Positions 41,829 through 50,301 of a DNA stretch of 55,316 nt are shown here, piece by piece; position 1 is the first letter of the stretch, and each line of letters opens with the position of its first letter. Source of the DNA: Desulfobulbaceae bacterium UBA2276 (GTDB taxonomy: Bacteria > Desulfobacterota > Desulfobulbia > Desulfobulbales > Desulfocapsaceae); the NCBI GenBank assembly GCA_002347085.1, contig DDWW01000056.1, forward strand, positions 1-55,316, written 5' to 3'. Position numbers and translations under genes: made by a program. The notes under the pieces were generated by a model that was not told where the DNA came from, did not search any database, and worked only from the letters and a program-made list of their open reading frames with translations.

Positions 41829-43742
41829 TTACTTCTTCTCGTCTTTGACCTCTTCAAAGTCGGCATCAACCACATCGTCATCTTTTGACGCGCCGCCTTC
41901 CGCCCCACCACCATGGCCGGCATCAGCTCCGTGCTGCGAGGCCTGGGCATACATGAGTTCGGCCAATTTGTGCGAGGCCGTAGTCAAGGCCTCAACCGCA
42001 CTCTTCAGGGCGTCAATATCATCACCACCAACCGCAGCCTTTACCTTCTCGATCTCTTTCTCAACATTGGCCTTGGTCTCGGCGTCAACCTTGTCACCAA
42101 GCTCCTTGAGACTCTTCTGGGTCGCGTGAATCATGGCATCGGCATTATTGCGGGTATCAACCAGCTCCCGCCGTTTATGGTCCTCTGCCGCATGCAACTC
42201 GGCATCCCTGGTCATCTTCTCGATATCATCCTTGGAAAGACCGGAAGAAGCGGTGATGCGGATAGATTGCTCTTTTCCCGTCCCTAAGTCTTTGGCCGAA
42301 ACATGGAGGATACCATTGGCATCAAGGTCAAAAGAGACCTCAATCTGGGGCACGCCACGCTGGGCCATGGGGATATCCGACAGCTCAAAACGACCGATGG
42401 TCTTGTTATCCTGGGCCATCTCCCGCTCGCCTTGCAGGACATGGATAGAGACTGCCGGCTGATTGTCCGCCGCCGTCGAGAAGATCTGACTCTTCTTGGT
42501 GGGGATGGTGGTATTCTTCTCGATCAGTTTCGTCGTTACCCCACCCAGGGTCTCGATTCCAAGGGAGAGAGGCGTCACATCAAGCAGTAATACATCCTTG
42601 ACATCGCCGCCCAGAACTCCGCCCTGAATAGCCGCGCCGATGGCCACAACCTCATCAGGGTTCACACCCTTATGCGGATCTTTACCAAAAATCTCTTTCA
42701 CTTTCTCTTGAACCTTGGGCATCCTGGTCATGCCGCCCACCAGGATAATCTCATCGATATCCTTGGCAGTCAGTCCGGCATCTTTCAACGCCATCCGGCA
42801 GGGGGCAACGGTCCGCTCGATAAGATCATCGACCAGGCTCTCAAGTTTGGCACGGCTCAGCTTGATATTCAGATGCTTGGGCCCTGAGGCATCGGCAGTA
42901 ATAAAGGGCAGATTGATATCGGTCTCCATGGTGGTGGAGAGTTCCATCTTGGCCTTTTCCGCCTCTTCCTTCAAACGCTGAAGGGCCATTTTATCGTTGC
43001 GCAGATCAATGCCCTGACTGCGATTGAACTCATCGGCCAGCCAGTTGACAATCCGCATATCAAAATCTTCACCACCAAGGAAGGTATCACCATTGGTGGA
43101 TTTTACCTCGAAGACACCATCACCGATCTCAAGCACCGAGACATCAAAGGTACCGCCGCCAAGATCAAAGACCGCAATCTTTTCCTCGCCTTTTTTATCC
43201 AGTCCATACGCTAAAGAAGCAGCCGTTGGCTCGTTGATGATCCGCAGCACATTCAGGCCCGCGATCTTGCCGGCATCCTTGGTGGCTTGACGTTGAGCAT
43301 CATTGAAATAGGCCGGAACCGTGACCACGGCATCGGTCACCTCTTCTCCCAGATATTCCTCGGCTGTTTTTTTCATCTTGCCCAGGATCATGGCTGAAAC
43401 CTCGGCCGGGGTATAGCTCTTGCCATCTACTTCAATGTTTGCCGCCCCGCCTTTGCCGGACACGATCTTGAACGGGCTGATCTGAACAGACTTCTTCACC
43501 TCGGCATCGTTAAAATTACGACCGATCAGACGCTTGACCGCATACAGGGTCCGCTCAGGATTCGTGACCGCCTGACGCTTGGCAACCTGCCCTACAATCC
43601 GCTCATTATTATCACTGAAGGCTACAATCGAAGGGGTTGTCCGATTCCCCTCGACATTGGCGATTACCTTGGGATCGCCACCTTCCATAATAGCTACACA
43701 TGAATTGGTCGTGCCCAGATCTATTCCGATTATCTTTCCCAT
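41829..43742 (-). CDS. dnaK: Chaperone DnaK (Hsp70)
   Basis: A 637-residue Hsp70. The nucleotide-binding domain starts GKIIGIDLGTTNSCVA, with IINEPTAASLAYG and FDLGGGTFDVS. The substrate-binding domain includes VLLLDVTPLSLGIETLGG, and the end has the acidic DADFEEVKDEKK tail. It binds unfolded peptides with GrpE and DnaJ. grpE lies 174 bases upstream on the same strand; dnaJ and hrcA are not in the window. GAGAGGG precedes the ATG. Confidence 0.98.
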   Translation of the reverse strand: MGKIIGIDLGTTNSCVAIMEGGDPKVIANVEGNRTTPSIVAFSDNNERIVGQVAKRQAVTNPERTLYAVKRLIGRNFNDAEVKKSVQISPFKIVSGKGGAANIEVDGKSYTPAEVSAMILGKMKKTAEEYLGEEVTDAVVTVPAYFNDAQRQATKDAGKIAGLNVLRIINEPTAASLAYGLDKKGEEKIAVFDLGGGTFDVSVLEIGDGVFEVKSTNGDTFLGGEDFDMRIVNWLADEFNRSQGIDLRNDKMALQRLKEEAEKAKMELSTTMETDINLPFITADASGPKHLNIKLSRAKLESLVDDLIERTVAPCRMALKDAGLTAKDIDEIILVGGMTRMPKVQEKVKEIFGKDPHKGVNPDEVVAIGAAIQGGVLGGDVKDVLLLDVTPLSLGIETLGGVTTKLIEKNTTIPTKKSQIFSTAADNQPAVSIHVLQGEREMAQDNKTIGRFELSDIPMAQRGVPQIEVSFDLDANGILHVSAKDLGTGKEQSIRITASSGLSKDDIEKMTRDAELHAAEDHKRRELVDTRNNADAMIHATQKSLKELGDKVDAETKANVEKEIEKVKAAVGGDDIDALKSAVEALTTASHKLAELMYAQASQHGADAGHGGGAEGGASKDDDVVDADFEEVKDEKK

Positions 43743-43874
43743 TATCGTCCCTCTCCTTTTCTCAAGATATAAAAAAGGTCATGTTGTGCCTATGACCTTC
43801 CATGACCTATAGTGTCAATTGTATTTTCTTCACTTCAATTTCTGCCCTTGCCGCCCACAATTCTCGTTTGCAAA

Positions 43875-43892
43875 GCACATTTTACAATGTGC
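43875..43892. other. Hairpin in the grpE-dnaK spacer
   Basis: GCACATT-TTAC-AATGTGC is a perfect 7-base stem with a 4-base loop. A second dyad, AAGGTCAT-N9-ATGACCTT, lies nearby around 43777-43801. These could shape the dnaK mRNA leader; CIRCE-like sequence was not seen. Confidence 0.45.
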
Positions 43893-43916
43893 ATCATCGA
43901 GGTTATTGTCAAGCGC

Positions 43917-44507
43917 TCAAGCCGCCGCGCCGGAGGAGACAATCACCTTGGCAACCCGCAACAAACGATCTTTATAATAATAAGCCTTTTCAAATTCGGC
44001 CAGCACATGACTGGCCGGAACCACATCACTGGCCTCCATGGTCAAGGCCTCCTGGATATTGGGGTTAAAGGGCTGGCCGACGCTCTCCACCGGCTTGACC
44101 TCAAACTTCTCCAGGGTCGCCAGCAGACTTTTCAGGGTAAGCTGCACCCCCTCCAGCAGGGCTGCCAGATTCTGCTCAGCGCTCACGCCTGGGATGACGC
44201 CCTGACTCAGTGCCCGCTCCAGGTTATCAACAACCGGCAAAATGTCGCGCAGGATATGCTCACCAGCATACTTCATGGCCGCATTGCGATCCCGCTCCAT
44301 CCGTTTTTTATAGTTGTCAAACTCGGCCGCGGCCCGCAACATCTTATCGCGAAACCCCGCTATTTCTTCTTGAGCGGCAGCCAGTTTTTCCTCGACCCCC
44401 TGCCCCGCATCAGTCGCGGCAACAGTTTCCGCCTCTCCCGAGACCTGTTCTTCCATCTTCTCCAGGGTCACTTCCTCTTTTTGCTCTTTGCCCACCTGTT
44501 CCTCCAC
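43917..44507 (-). CDS. grpE: Nucleotide exchange factor GrpE
   Basis: A 196-residue protein that releases ADP from DnaK. The N-terminal third is acidic and disordered; the long coiled-coil contains LRAAAEFDNYKKRMERDR, and the beta-domain has GQPFNPNIQEALTM and VLAEFEKAYYYKDRLLRVAKVIVS. The start is a GTG at 44507, with a second GTG at 44495 that has GGAGG 5 bases upstream and may be the true start. No ATG is in frame. hrcA, often directly upstream, is absent; the region before it has no gene. Confidence 0.93.
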   Translation of the reverse strand: MEEQVGKEQKEEVTLEKMEEQVSGEAETVAATDAGQGVEEKLAAAQEEIAGFRDKMLRAAAEFDNYKKRMERDRNAAMKYAGEHILRDILPVVDNLERALSQGVIPGVSAEQNLAALLEGVQLTLKSLLATLEKFEVKPVESVGQPFNPNIQEALTMEASDVVPASHVLAEFEKAYYYKDRLLRVAKVIVSSGAAA

Positions 44508-44901
44508 TTTCTCAACATTTCAAGACTTCATAACTGCCAGCCTTTATTGACTTACAACGTGAGCGAACAATAAGAAGCCCTATTTTCATTGTCAAGACTC
44601 TAAGCCGTTGCAAATAAATAACTATAACATTCTCATGGCGTAAACGGCATAAGGGGCCGTAAGGAAATAGATAAAAATGTGATGATTATTTCTTCACAGC
44701 CCCTTGTATAATCTTCGGTGCATGGAGCCTGCCAAGCGCCACACAAATAACCAGCGGTAAAGATTGTTGTTTATTTGACGTTGCAGACCGGCTATTCTCC
44801 CTTGCAGGGTTCTTGATATTTAAGGAAAAAGACAATATAGTGTCAGTAAATTTAAGATATATCCTACCGGCAACACCACCACATTTGAGCGGAGCCACAC
44901 C
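44508..44901. other. Intergenic region between grpE and the radical SAM gene
   Basis: About 390 bases between divergent genes. ACGGC-ATAAGGG-GCCGT at 44644-44660 is a short dyad related to the dispersed TAACGGCTC motif. Promoters of both flanking genes should lie here; none is obvious. Confidence 0.45.
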
Positions 44902-45963
44902 ATGGAATTTGAGCCTAAATGGATAGCCTGGGAAATCACCCGGCGATGCAACCTGAAATGCGTGCACTGCCGCTCTTCTTCCACCCTTGAGGCGGATGAT
45001 CATCCAGACTTTCCTTTCTCCGAGGCCACCCGTATCCTGGACGATATCGCCTCCTACGCCAACCCCGTGGTTGTCCTCTCTGGCGGTGAGCCCCTGTTGC
45101 GTCAAGATGTGTTTGACATCGCCCGATATGGAGCGGGCAAAGGCTTGCGCATGTGTCTTGCCACCAATGGCACCCTGGTGACCCAGGAGATCTGCGACCA
45201 AATCAAGGATTCCGGGATCAAGATGGTTTCCTTGAGTCTCGACGGGGCCAAGGCCGAGACCCACGACAATTTCAGAAATCAGCCCGGCGCCTTTGCCGGT
45301 ACCATGAACGCCATCCGTCTCTTTAACGAGAACAAGATTCCGTTTCTCGTCAACTCCTCCTTTACTATCCGCAACCGGGAAGAGATTCCGGAGATCTACA
45401 AACTCGTCAAATCGCTGGGCGCCTCCGCCTGGTATATGTTCATGATTGTCCCCACCGGCCGCGGCGAGGATATCATGACAGAGCTGATCCCGGAAAAGGT
45501 CTATGATGAGATCCTGGAATGGCATTACCAGGTGGAGAAAGAAGAGAACGAGCTGCTGATGCGACCAACCTGCGCCCCGCACTATTACCGGATCGTCAGG
45601 CAAAAGGCCAAGGAGGAAGGCAGCACCTTCAAGCGCCGCAATCTGAAATTTTCCACCGGCGGCTCCAAAGGCTGCTTGGCCGGCCAGCTTATCTGCCTGA
45701 TCGATGTGGACGAAAACATCCTGCCCTGTAGTTATTTTCCCAAATCCGCGGGCAACCTGAAAGAGCTCTCCTTTAAGGAGATCTGGGAAAATTCTTCTCT
45801 GTTCCATGAACTGCGCGACTTCAAGGGCTACAAGGACAACTGCGGACGCTGCGAATATGTCAATGTCTGCGGGGGCTGCCGGGCTCGGGCCTACGCCATG
45901 ACCGGCGACTATCTGGCCCAGGAGCCCTTTTGCAGTTATGTACCGGGAACACGAATTTCATAG
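44902..45963 (+). CDS. ahbD: AhbD-like radical SAM heme synthase
   Basis: A 353-residue radical SAM protein. C-x3-C-x2-C is seen in TRRCNLKCVHCRSS near residue 16, followed by SGGEPLLRQDVFDIA and ATNGTLVT. The C-terminal SPASM-like part has CGRCEYVNVCGGCRARAYAM then GDYLAQEPFC, closely resembling AhbD, which converts iron-coproporphyrin III to heme b in the siroheme-dependent pathway of sulfate reducers and archaea. NirJ-type and AhbC proteins are related, so the exact step is moderately sure. hemE, of the classical pathway, follows 142 bases downstream. Confidence 0.72.
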   Translation: MEFEPKWIAWEITRRCNLKCVHCRSSSTLEADDHPDFPFSEATRILDDIASYANPVVVLSGGEPLLRQDVFDIARYGAGKGLRMCLATNGTLVTQEICDQIKDSGIKMVSLSLDGAKAETHDNFRNQPGAFAGTMNAIRLFNENKIPFLVNSSFTIRNREEIPEIYKLVKSLGASAWYMFMIVPTGRGEDIMTELIPEKVYDEILEWHYQVEKEENELLMRPTCAPHYYRIVRQKAKEEGSTFKRRNLKFSTGGSKGCLAGQLICLIDVDENILPCSYFPKSAGNLKELSFKEIWENSSLFHELRDFKGYKDNCGRCEYVNVCGGCRARAYAMTGDYLAQEPFCSYVPGTRIS

Positions 45964-46021
45964 CATACCAATTCACCATATTCATACTGAAACAAATTTT
46001 CCTCACGCCAAGGTGAAGTGA

Positions 46022-46070
46022 CGCTGAGAAGGACAATAAAAGTCTCTCTCAGCGCCTTCGCATCTCAGCG
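46022..46070. repeat. CGCTGAGA/TCTCAGCG hairpin repeat between ahbD and hemE
   Basis: CGCTGAGA at 46022-46029 pairs with TCTCAGCG at 46047-46054; the second arm recurs at 46063-46070. It resembles dispersed repeats in related genomes, but only one cluster is seen here. Alternative pairings of the arms are possible. Confidence 0.5.
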
Positions 46071-46105
46071 CGAAAAAGAATCACCCTTTACCTTTCAAAA
46101 CAATC

Positions 46106-47128
46106 ATGAACGATACCTTCCTCAAGGCCTGCCGTGGCGAAAAGACCGACTACACCCCCATCTGGATGATGCGCCAAGCCGGTCGCTACCTGCCTGAATA
46201 CCAGAAGGTGCGCGGCAACGTCACCTTTCTTGAACTATGCAAGAGCCCGGAACTCTGCGTGGAAGTAACCCTGCAACCCGTTGACATCCTGGGCGTCGAT
46301 GCGGCCATCCTCTTCTCGGATATCCTCATCCCCATGGAGGCAATGGGGGCCCCACTCACCTTCTCCGAGGGACATGGCCCTATCTTCCCGCAGCCCATCC
46401 GCGATCAGGCCGCCCTTGACCGGCTCATTGTGCCCGACCCGGATATCCACACCGGCTTTGTCATGGAGACCATTCGCCTCCTGCGCAAGGAGCTGAAGGT
46501 GCCCCTGATCGGCTTTTCCGGCGCACCCTTTACGCTTGCCACCTACCTGATCGAAGGCGGTTCCTCCAAGGTCTTCTGGGAGACCAAGAAGATGATGTTC
46601 ACACAACCCGAGCTCTTCCACAACCTGATGGAAAAGATCACCGAATGCACCAGCCTCTACCTCCAGGCCCAGGCCAAGGCCGGCGCTCAGGCCCTGCAGA
46701 TCTTTGATTCTTGGGCCGGAGTCCTGGCCCCCTGTGATTTTGCGGAATTTGCCCTGCCCTATGTGCAACGGATTATCAGCGATCTGCAAGATACCGGTCT
46801 GCCCATCATCTATTTCGCCAACAACGGGGCTACCCTGCTTGAGCTCTCGGTCCAGTCTGGGGCCGATGTCCTGGGGCTGGATTGGCGAATCGATATTGGA
46901 GATGCCATCAAAAAGGTGGGGAACAAGGCCGTTCAGGGCAACATTGACCCTTTTGCCCTGATGCTGCCCAAGGACAAACTGCGGGCTCGCATCCAGAACC
47001 TGCTGCATGGGGCCAGAAACGCCCATGGCCATATCTTCAATCTGGGACATGGCATCCACCAGTTTACCCCGCCGGATCAGGCCAGGATTGCCATTGACGC
47101 CGTGCATGAATTGAGCGTCAGAAGATAA
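46106..47128 (+). CDS. hemE: Uroporphyrinogen decarboxylase
   Basis: A 340-residue enzyme that decarboxylates uroporphyrinogen III to coproporphyrinogen III. The N-terminal signature IWMMRQAGRYLPEYQKVR holds the catalytic arginines. The substrate-binding aspartate is in AAILFSDILIPMEAMG, and the second signature is GFSGAPFTLATYLIEGG. Length and order are normal. Its use together with the AhbD-like gene upstream is notable, because a pure siroheme-dependent route does not need HemE. An HD-domain gene follows 28 bases downstream. Confidence 0.97.
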   Translation: MNDTFLKACRGEKTDYTPIWMMRQAGRYLPEYQKVRGNVTFLELCKSPELCVEVTLQPVDILGVDAAILFSDILIPMEAMGAPLTFSEGHGPIFPQPIRDQAALDRLIVPDPDIHTGFVMETIRLLRKELKVPLIGFSGAPFTLATYLIEGGSSKVFWETKKMMFTQPELFHNLMEKITECTSLYLQAQAKAGAQALQIFDSWAGVLAPCDFAEFALPYVQRIISDLQDTGLPIIYFANNGATLLELSVQSGADVLGLDWRIDIGDAIKKVGNKAVQGNIDPFALMLPKDKLRARIQNLLHGARNAHGHIFNLGHGIHQFTPPDQARIAIDAVHELSVRR

Positions 47129-47156
47129 GAGAGGATCCTTCGCACAGGAACACAAG

Positions 47157-47783
47157 ATGAGCGAGATCAACACCATCCCCTCTATACCCCAATGCCTGGC
47201 ACTGATGGATCAATACGGGATGCTCGACAATATCCGGGCCCATTCCCTGACCGTGGCCAGGGCGGCAGAGGCGATTTTGACCGGTTTGACTGAGACAAAG
47301 GCGGCAACAAAGGGGGGAAAAACAATTGTGCCAGACCCGGATCTGGTCATAGCCGGTGCCCTGCTCCATGACATTGCCAAGACGATCTGCCTGGAACAGG
47401 ACTGTCTGCACGCCGACAAAGGCGGCGACATCTGCATAGCGCTTGGCTATCCGGCCATTGGCGAGATCGTTCGCGAGCATGTGCGACTCAATGATTTTTC
47501 AACAGAGCGTTACGCCCAAGGGATCTTTCATGCCAAGGAAATTGTCTATTATGCCGACAAACGGGTTCGCCATGACCATATTGTCTCTTTAGATGAACGT
47601 TTGGCCTATATCCTGGAACGCTATGGGAACAATAATCAGGAACGCCACCAGCGTATCGAGGACAACTTTCAACGCTGCCGGACCCTGGAACATTACCTCT
47701 TCATCCACATACACTTTGCCCCGGATACGCTGGCGGAAAGAGTCGCGACAAGCCGTCGTTACGAAATGATCAAGCACGTATAA
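47157..47783 (+). CDS. HD-domain phosphohydrolase-like protein
   Basis: A 208-residue protein with an HD domain. The metal-binding histidine is in HSLTVARAAEAIL near residue 28, and the HD pair is in GALLHDIAKTICLEQ near residue 71. Further helices end in RAEVY-free alpha-helical sequence. HDIG proteins hydrolyse phosphate esters, often nucleotides, but the substrate cannot be told. AGGAACACAAG precedes the ATG. It is in line with hemE and probably cotranscribed. Confidence 0.82.
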   Translation: MSEINTIPSIPQCLALMDQYGMLDNIRAHSLTVARAAEAILTGLTETKAATKGGKTIVPDPDLVIAGALLHDIAKTICLEQDCLHADKGGDICIALGYPAIGEIVREHVRLNDFSTERYAQGIFHAKEIVYYADKRVRHDHIVSLDERLAYILERYGNNNQERHQRIEDNFQRCRTLEHYLFIHIHFAPDTLAERVATSRRYEMIKHV

Positions 47784-47787
47784 ACTA

Positions 47788-47809
47788 TTTCGTAACGGCT
47801 CCTCAAGAG
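47788..47809 (+). repeat. TTTCGTAACGGCTCC motif copy after the HD gene
   Basis: TTTCGTAACGGCTCCTCAAG begins 5 bases after the HD gene stop. Similar motifs lie at 26170, 44644 and 52812-52875. See the finding on this dispersed motif. Confidence 0.5.
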
Positions 47810-47917
47810 AACACCCCACCCGCGATTTAAATTGGCAACAAGAGAATAATCACGCATCGGCGACCAAAAGCCCCCCGCAAAGAGTTACCCGTCCTTCTGT
47901 ATAAAAAAGAAACAATT

Positions 47918-50257
47918 TCACTCCGAGGCGATCGGCAGGCGGATGATAAAGGTTGCCCCTTGTCCCGGCTCTGACTCGACCTCCAGCGTACCGCCATGCT
48001 TGGTGACGATCACATCCCGGGCAATAGCCAATCCCTGCCCGGTTCCCTTCCCTACTTCCTTGGTGGTGAAAAAGGGATCAAAGACCTTGCTCAGAATATC
48101 CCCGGGAATGCCGCAGCCTGTATCCTGGAGCCGAACCTCCACCTGATCAGCAACCTGCCGGGTGGAAATGGTGACACGTCCCTTGACCCCGTTGGGGTTC
48201 TCGCCCAGTTGGGTGGCAATGGCATGGGAGGAGTTGACCAGCAGGTTGAGAAAGACCTGTCCCATCTGATCAGAGAGGCAGGGAACCAAGGGCAGGTCGC
48301 CGGCAAAATCTGTTTCCACATCAGCCACATACTTCCACTCATTGCGGGAGACGATCAGGGTGGTATTGATCAGATTGTTCAGAGAAAGCGGGACTTTTTC
48401 CTTGTTGCCGGGATGGGAGAACTCCTTCATGGCCCGGACAATGGTTGAAATCCGGTGCACCCCGTCCTTGGACTGGGCAATGGCCAGAGGAAACTCCTGG
48501 GCAAGATAGTCCCAGTCCGCAGCCTCCCGGGTCTCTTCAACCTCCTGAATCAGTGCCGGGGTGACACTGTGATCTTTTTCTGCGGTCAGCAATCGCTGAT
48601 ACGCACCAATCAACGTAACCACATCCTTGAAACCATCATCGAGAAAATCGATATTGGTGCCCACATATTGAGTCGGGGTGTTGATCTCATGGGCGATGCC
48701 TGCGGCCAATTGTCCCACGGACTCCAGCTTCTGGGTGTGCAGGAGTTGCGACTGCAGTTTCTCTTTTTCCCTTTCCTCTTGCAGCCTTTGACTGATATCG
48801 CGGACAATGGAGACAAAACGGCCGGTTTCGCCGGTCGGCTTGACATACTGCAGAAACACCTCCACTGGGATCCGGGTCCCGGACTTGCTCAGATGCACTG
48901 TGGTAAAGGTCAGGGTCTCCTTGGTGCCATCCATCAAAGGGGCGAGCATGGCGCGAAAGCTTTCTTCCGTAAACTCGGGTTTCAGATCCAGAGGGGTCAT
49001 GCCAAACAGCTCCTCGGCACTGTACCCAACCTGCTGCATCCCGCCCCGATTGACATAGATAAAATGCAGGGTATCCGGCTGGAACATAAAGACACAGTCC
49101 ATGATCTGATCCAGGGTCATCTTGAACTCGTTGAGATTTTTTTCAATGCGTTTGCGCTGGGCCAGCTCATGATCAAGAACCGTCATGGTAAGTCGCAACT
49201 TCTGATTCAGCCTGAAAAAATAGAGGGTGAATCCACCGCCCAGCACAAAAAACAGACAGATAGCCACCAGCCAGGGCCAGTATTGATGCAACAATTGCTG
49301 CAAAGTAACATGCTCGATAATATCATAGGGGTCAAACTTGATTCTTTTCAGACAATCGTGCACCGCCTGATAATCCAGGGGGATGGTCCAGCCCATCATC
49401 TTGGCGGCCTTGGCGGCCTTATCGGTCGACTGCATCTGAAGCAGGGCAATGGCTACCTCCCGGGCCAGTTCTTCATCGGTGTGACTCACCTTGGCAAAGG
49501 GCCATTCAGGATAGAGGGTCGTAGTATAGAGATGGGGAAAGCCAGGAGATGTCTGTGATTTTTCGTCAAGGACGCGGAACTGATCCAGCCTGATCTTTCC
49601 TTCCTGGGCCATCTGTTCCAGGGTGCTTGTCCGTACCGTTCCCGCATCGACGGTTTTGTCAAGCACGGCCATGACCACCGCATCGTGGGTGCCGCCAAGC
49701 ATAAATTCCTTGAAATCTTTATCGGGATCAATATCGTGATCAAGCAGATAACGCCAGGCCATGTGCCAGCCGCCAAACGATTTCTTATCCACCGCCATAA
49801 ACCGTTTTCCCTTCAGATCCTTGACGGATTGAATATCATCACGGTCACTGCGGCAGAAAAGAACCCCGCCAAATTTGGTCAGTCCCTGGCCAGCCATCTT
49901 TGTTTTCATGGTGGCAATACGAGTAATACCGTAATGGGCCTCCAGACTCACATACATGGAAGAGTTGCTAATGGTGAAATCAACCTGCTGGCCTTTCACC
50001 GCCTTACCCATTTCATCAAAGTCCAGGGGCACAATGGTAAAAGAGTGGCTGGGGATTTTCCGGGTCAGATATTCGGCGGTCGCGTTCCACTGTTGCAGGC
50101 ATTTGTCTTTGCCACGCAGGGCGAGGACACCGATCTTGACCTCTTCTGTTTGCTCTGGTGTAGCGGAGAAAAGAAAAACGGGAAAAAGCCAGTAGGCAGA
50201 GAGGATGGCAAAAAAAAGACTAAATGGCCTGAGAGCTGTAAGATACCGACTTTTCAT
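47918..50257 (-). CDS. Sensor histidine kinase with PhnD-like periplasmic domain (TtrS-like), copy 1
   Basis: A 779-residue kinase. After a signal anchor (LTALRPFSLFFAILSAYWLF), residues about 40-300 form a PhnD/phosphonate-type binding domain (KIGVLALRGKDKCLQQWNA, LDFDEMGKAVKG). A membrane helix follows (WPWLVAICLFFVLGGGFTLY). Then come a short coiled coil, a PAS domain (DTLHFIYVNRGGMQQVGY) and a kinase core with H523 in LAAGIAHEINTPTQYVG, NLLVNSSHAIA and DTGCGIPGDILSKVF, DPFFTTKEVGKGTGQG. PhnD-type sensors include TtrS (tetrathionate). The start at 50257 fits GAGGGTG better than 50269. Its near-twin lies upstream. Ligand unknown. Confidence 0.88.
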   Translation of the reverse strand: MKSRYLTALRPFSLFFAILSAYWLFPVFLFSATPEQTEEVKIGVLALRGKDKCLQQWNATAEYLTRKIPSHSFTIVPLDFDEMGKAVKGQQVDFTISNSSMYVSLEAHYGITRIATMKTKMAGQGLTKFGGVLFCRSDRDDIQSVKDLKGKRFMAVDKKSFGGWHMAWRYLLDHDIDPDKDFKEFMLGGTHDAVVMAVLDKTVDAGTVRTSTLEQMAQEGKIRLDQFRVLDEKSQTSPGFPHLYTTTLYPEWPFAKVSHTDEELAREVAIALLQMQSTDKAAKAAKMMGWTIPLDYQAVHDCLKRIKFDPYDIIEHVTLQQLLHQYWPWLVAICLFFVLGGGFTLYFFRLNQKLRLTMTVLDHELAQRKRIEKNLNEFKMTLDQIMDCVFMFQPDTLHFIYVNRGGMQQVGYSAEELFGMTPLDLKPEFTEESFRAMLAPLMDGTKETLTFTTVHLSKSGTRIPVEVFLQYVKPTGETGRFVSIVRDISQRLQEEREKEKLQSQLLHTQKLESVGQLAAGIAHEINTPTQYVGTNIDFLDDGFKDVVTLIGAYQRLLTAEKDHSVTPALIQEVEETREAADWDYLAQEFPLAIAQSKDGVHRISTIVRAMKEFSHPGNKEKVPLSLNNLINTTLIVSRNEWKYVADVETDFAGDLPLVPCLSDQMGQVFLNLLVNSSHAIATQLGENPNGVKGRVTISTRQVADQVEVRLQDTGCGIPGDILSKVFDPFFTTKEVGKGTGQGLAIARDVIVTKHGGTLEVESEPGQGATFIIRLPIASE

Positions 50258-50301
50258 ATTCACCCTCATGGTGCATTGCAGAAAACAGTGAAAACAACGG
50301 A

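Noticed and set aside
44686..45807. Minus-strand open frame of 373 codons opposite the AhbD-like gene
   Set aside because: The plus strand has the radical SAM and SPASM cysteine motifs; the reverse frame has none.
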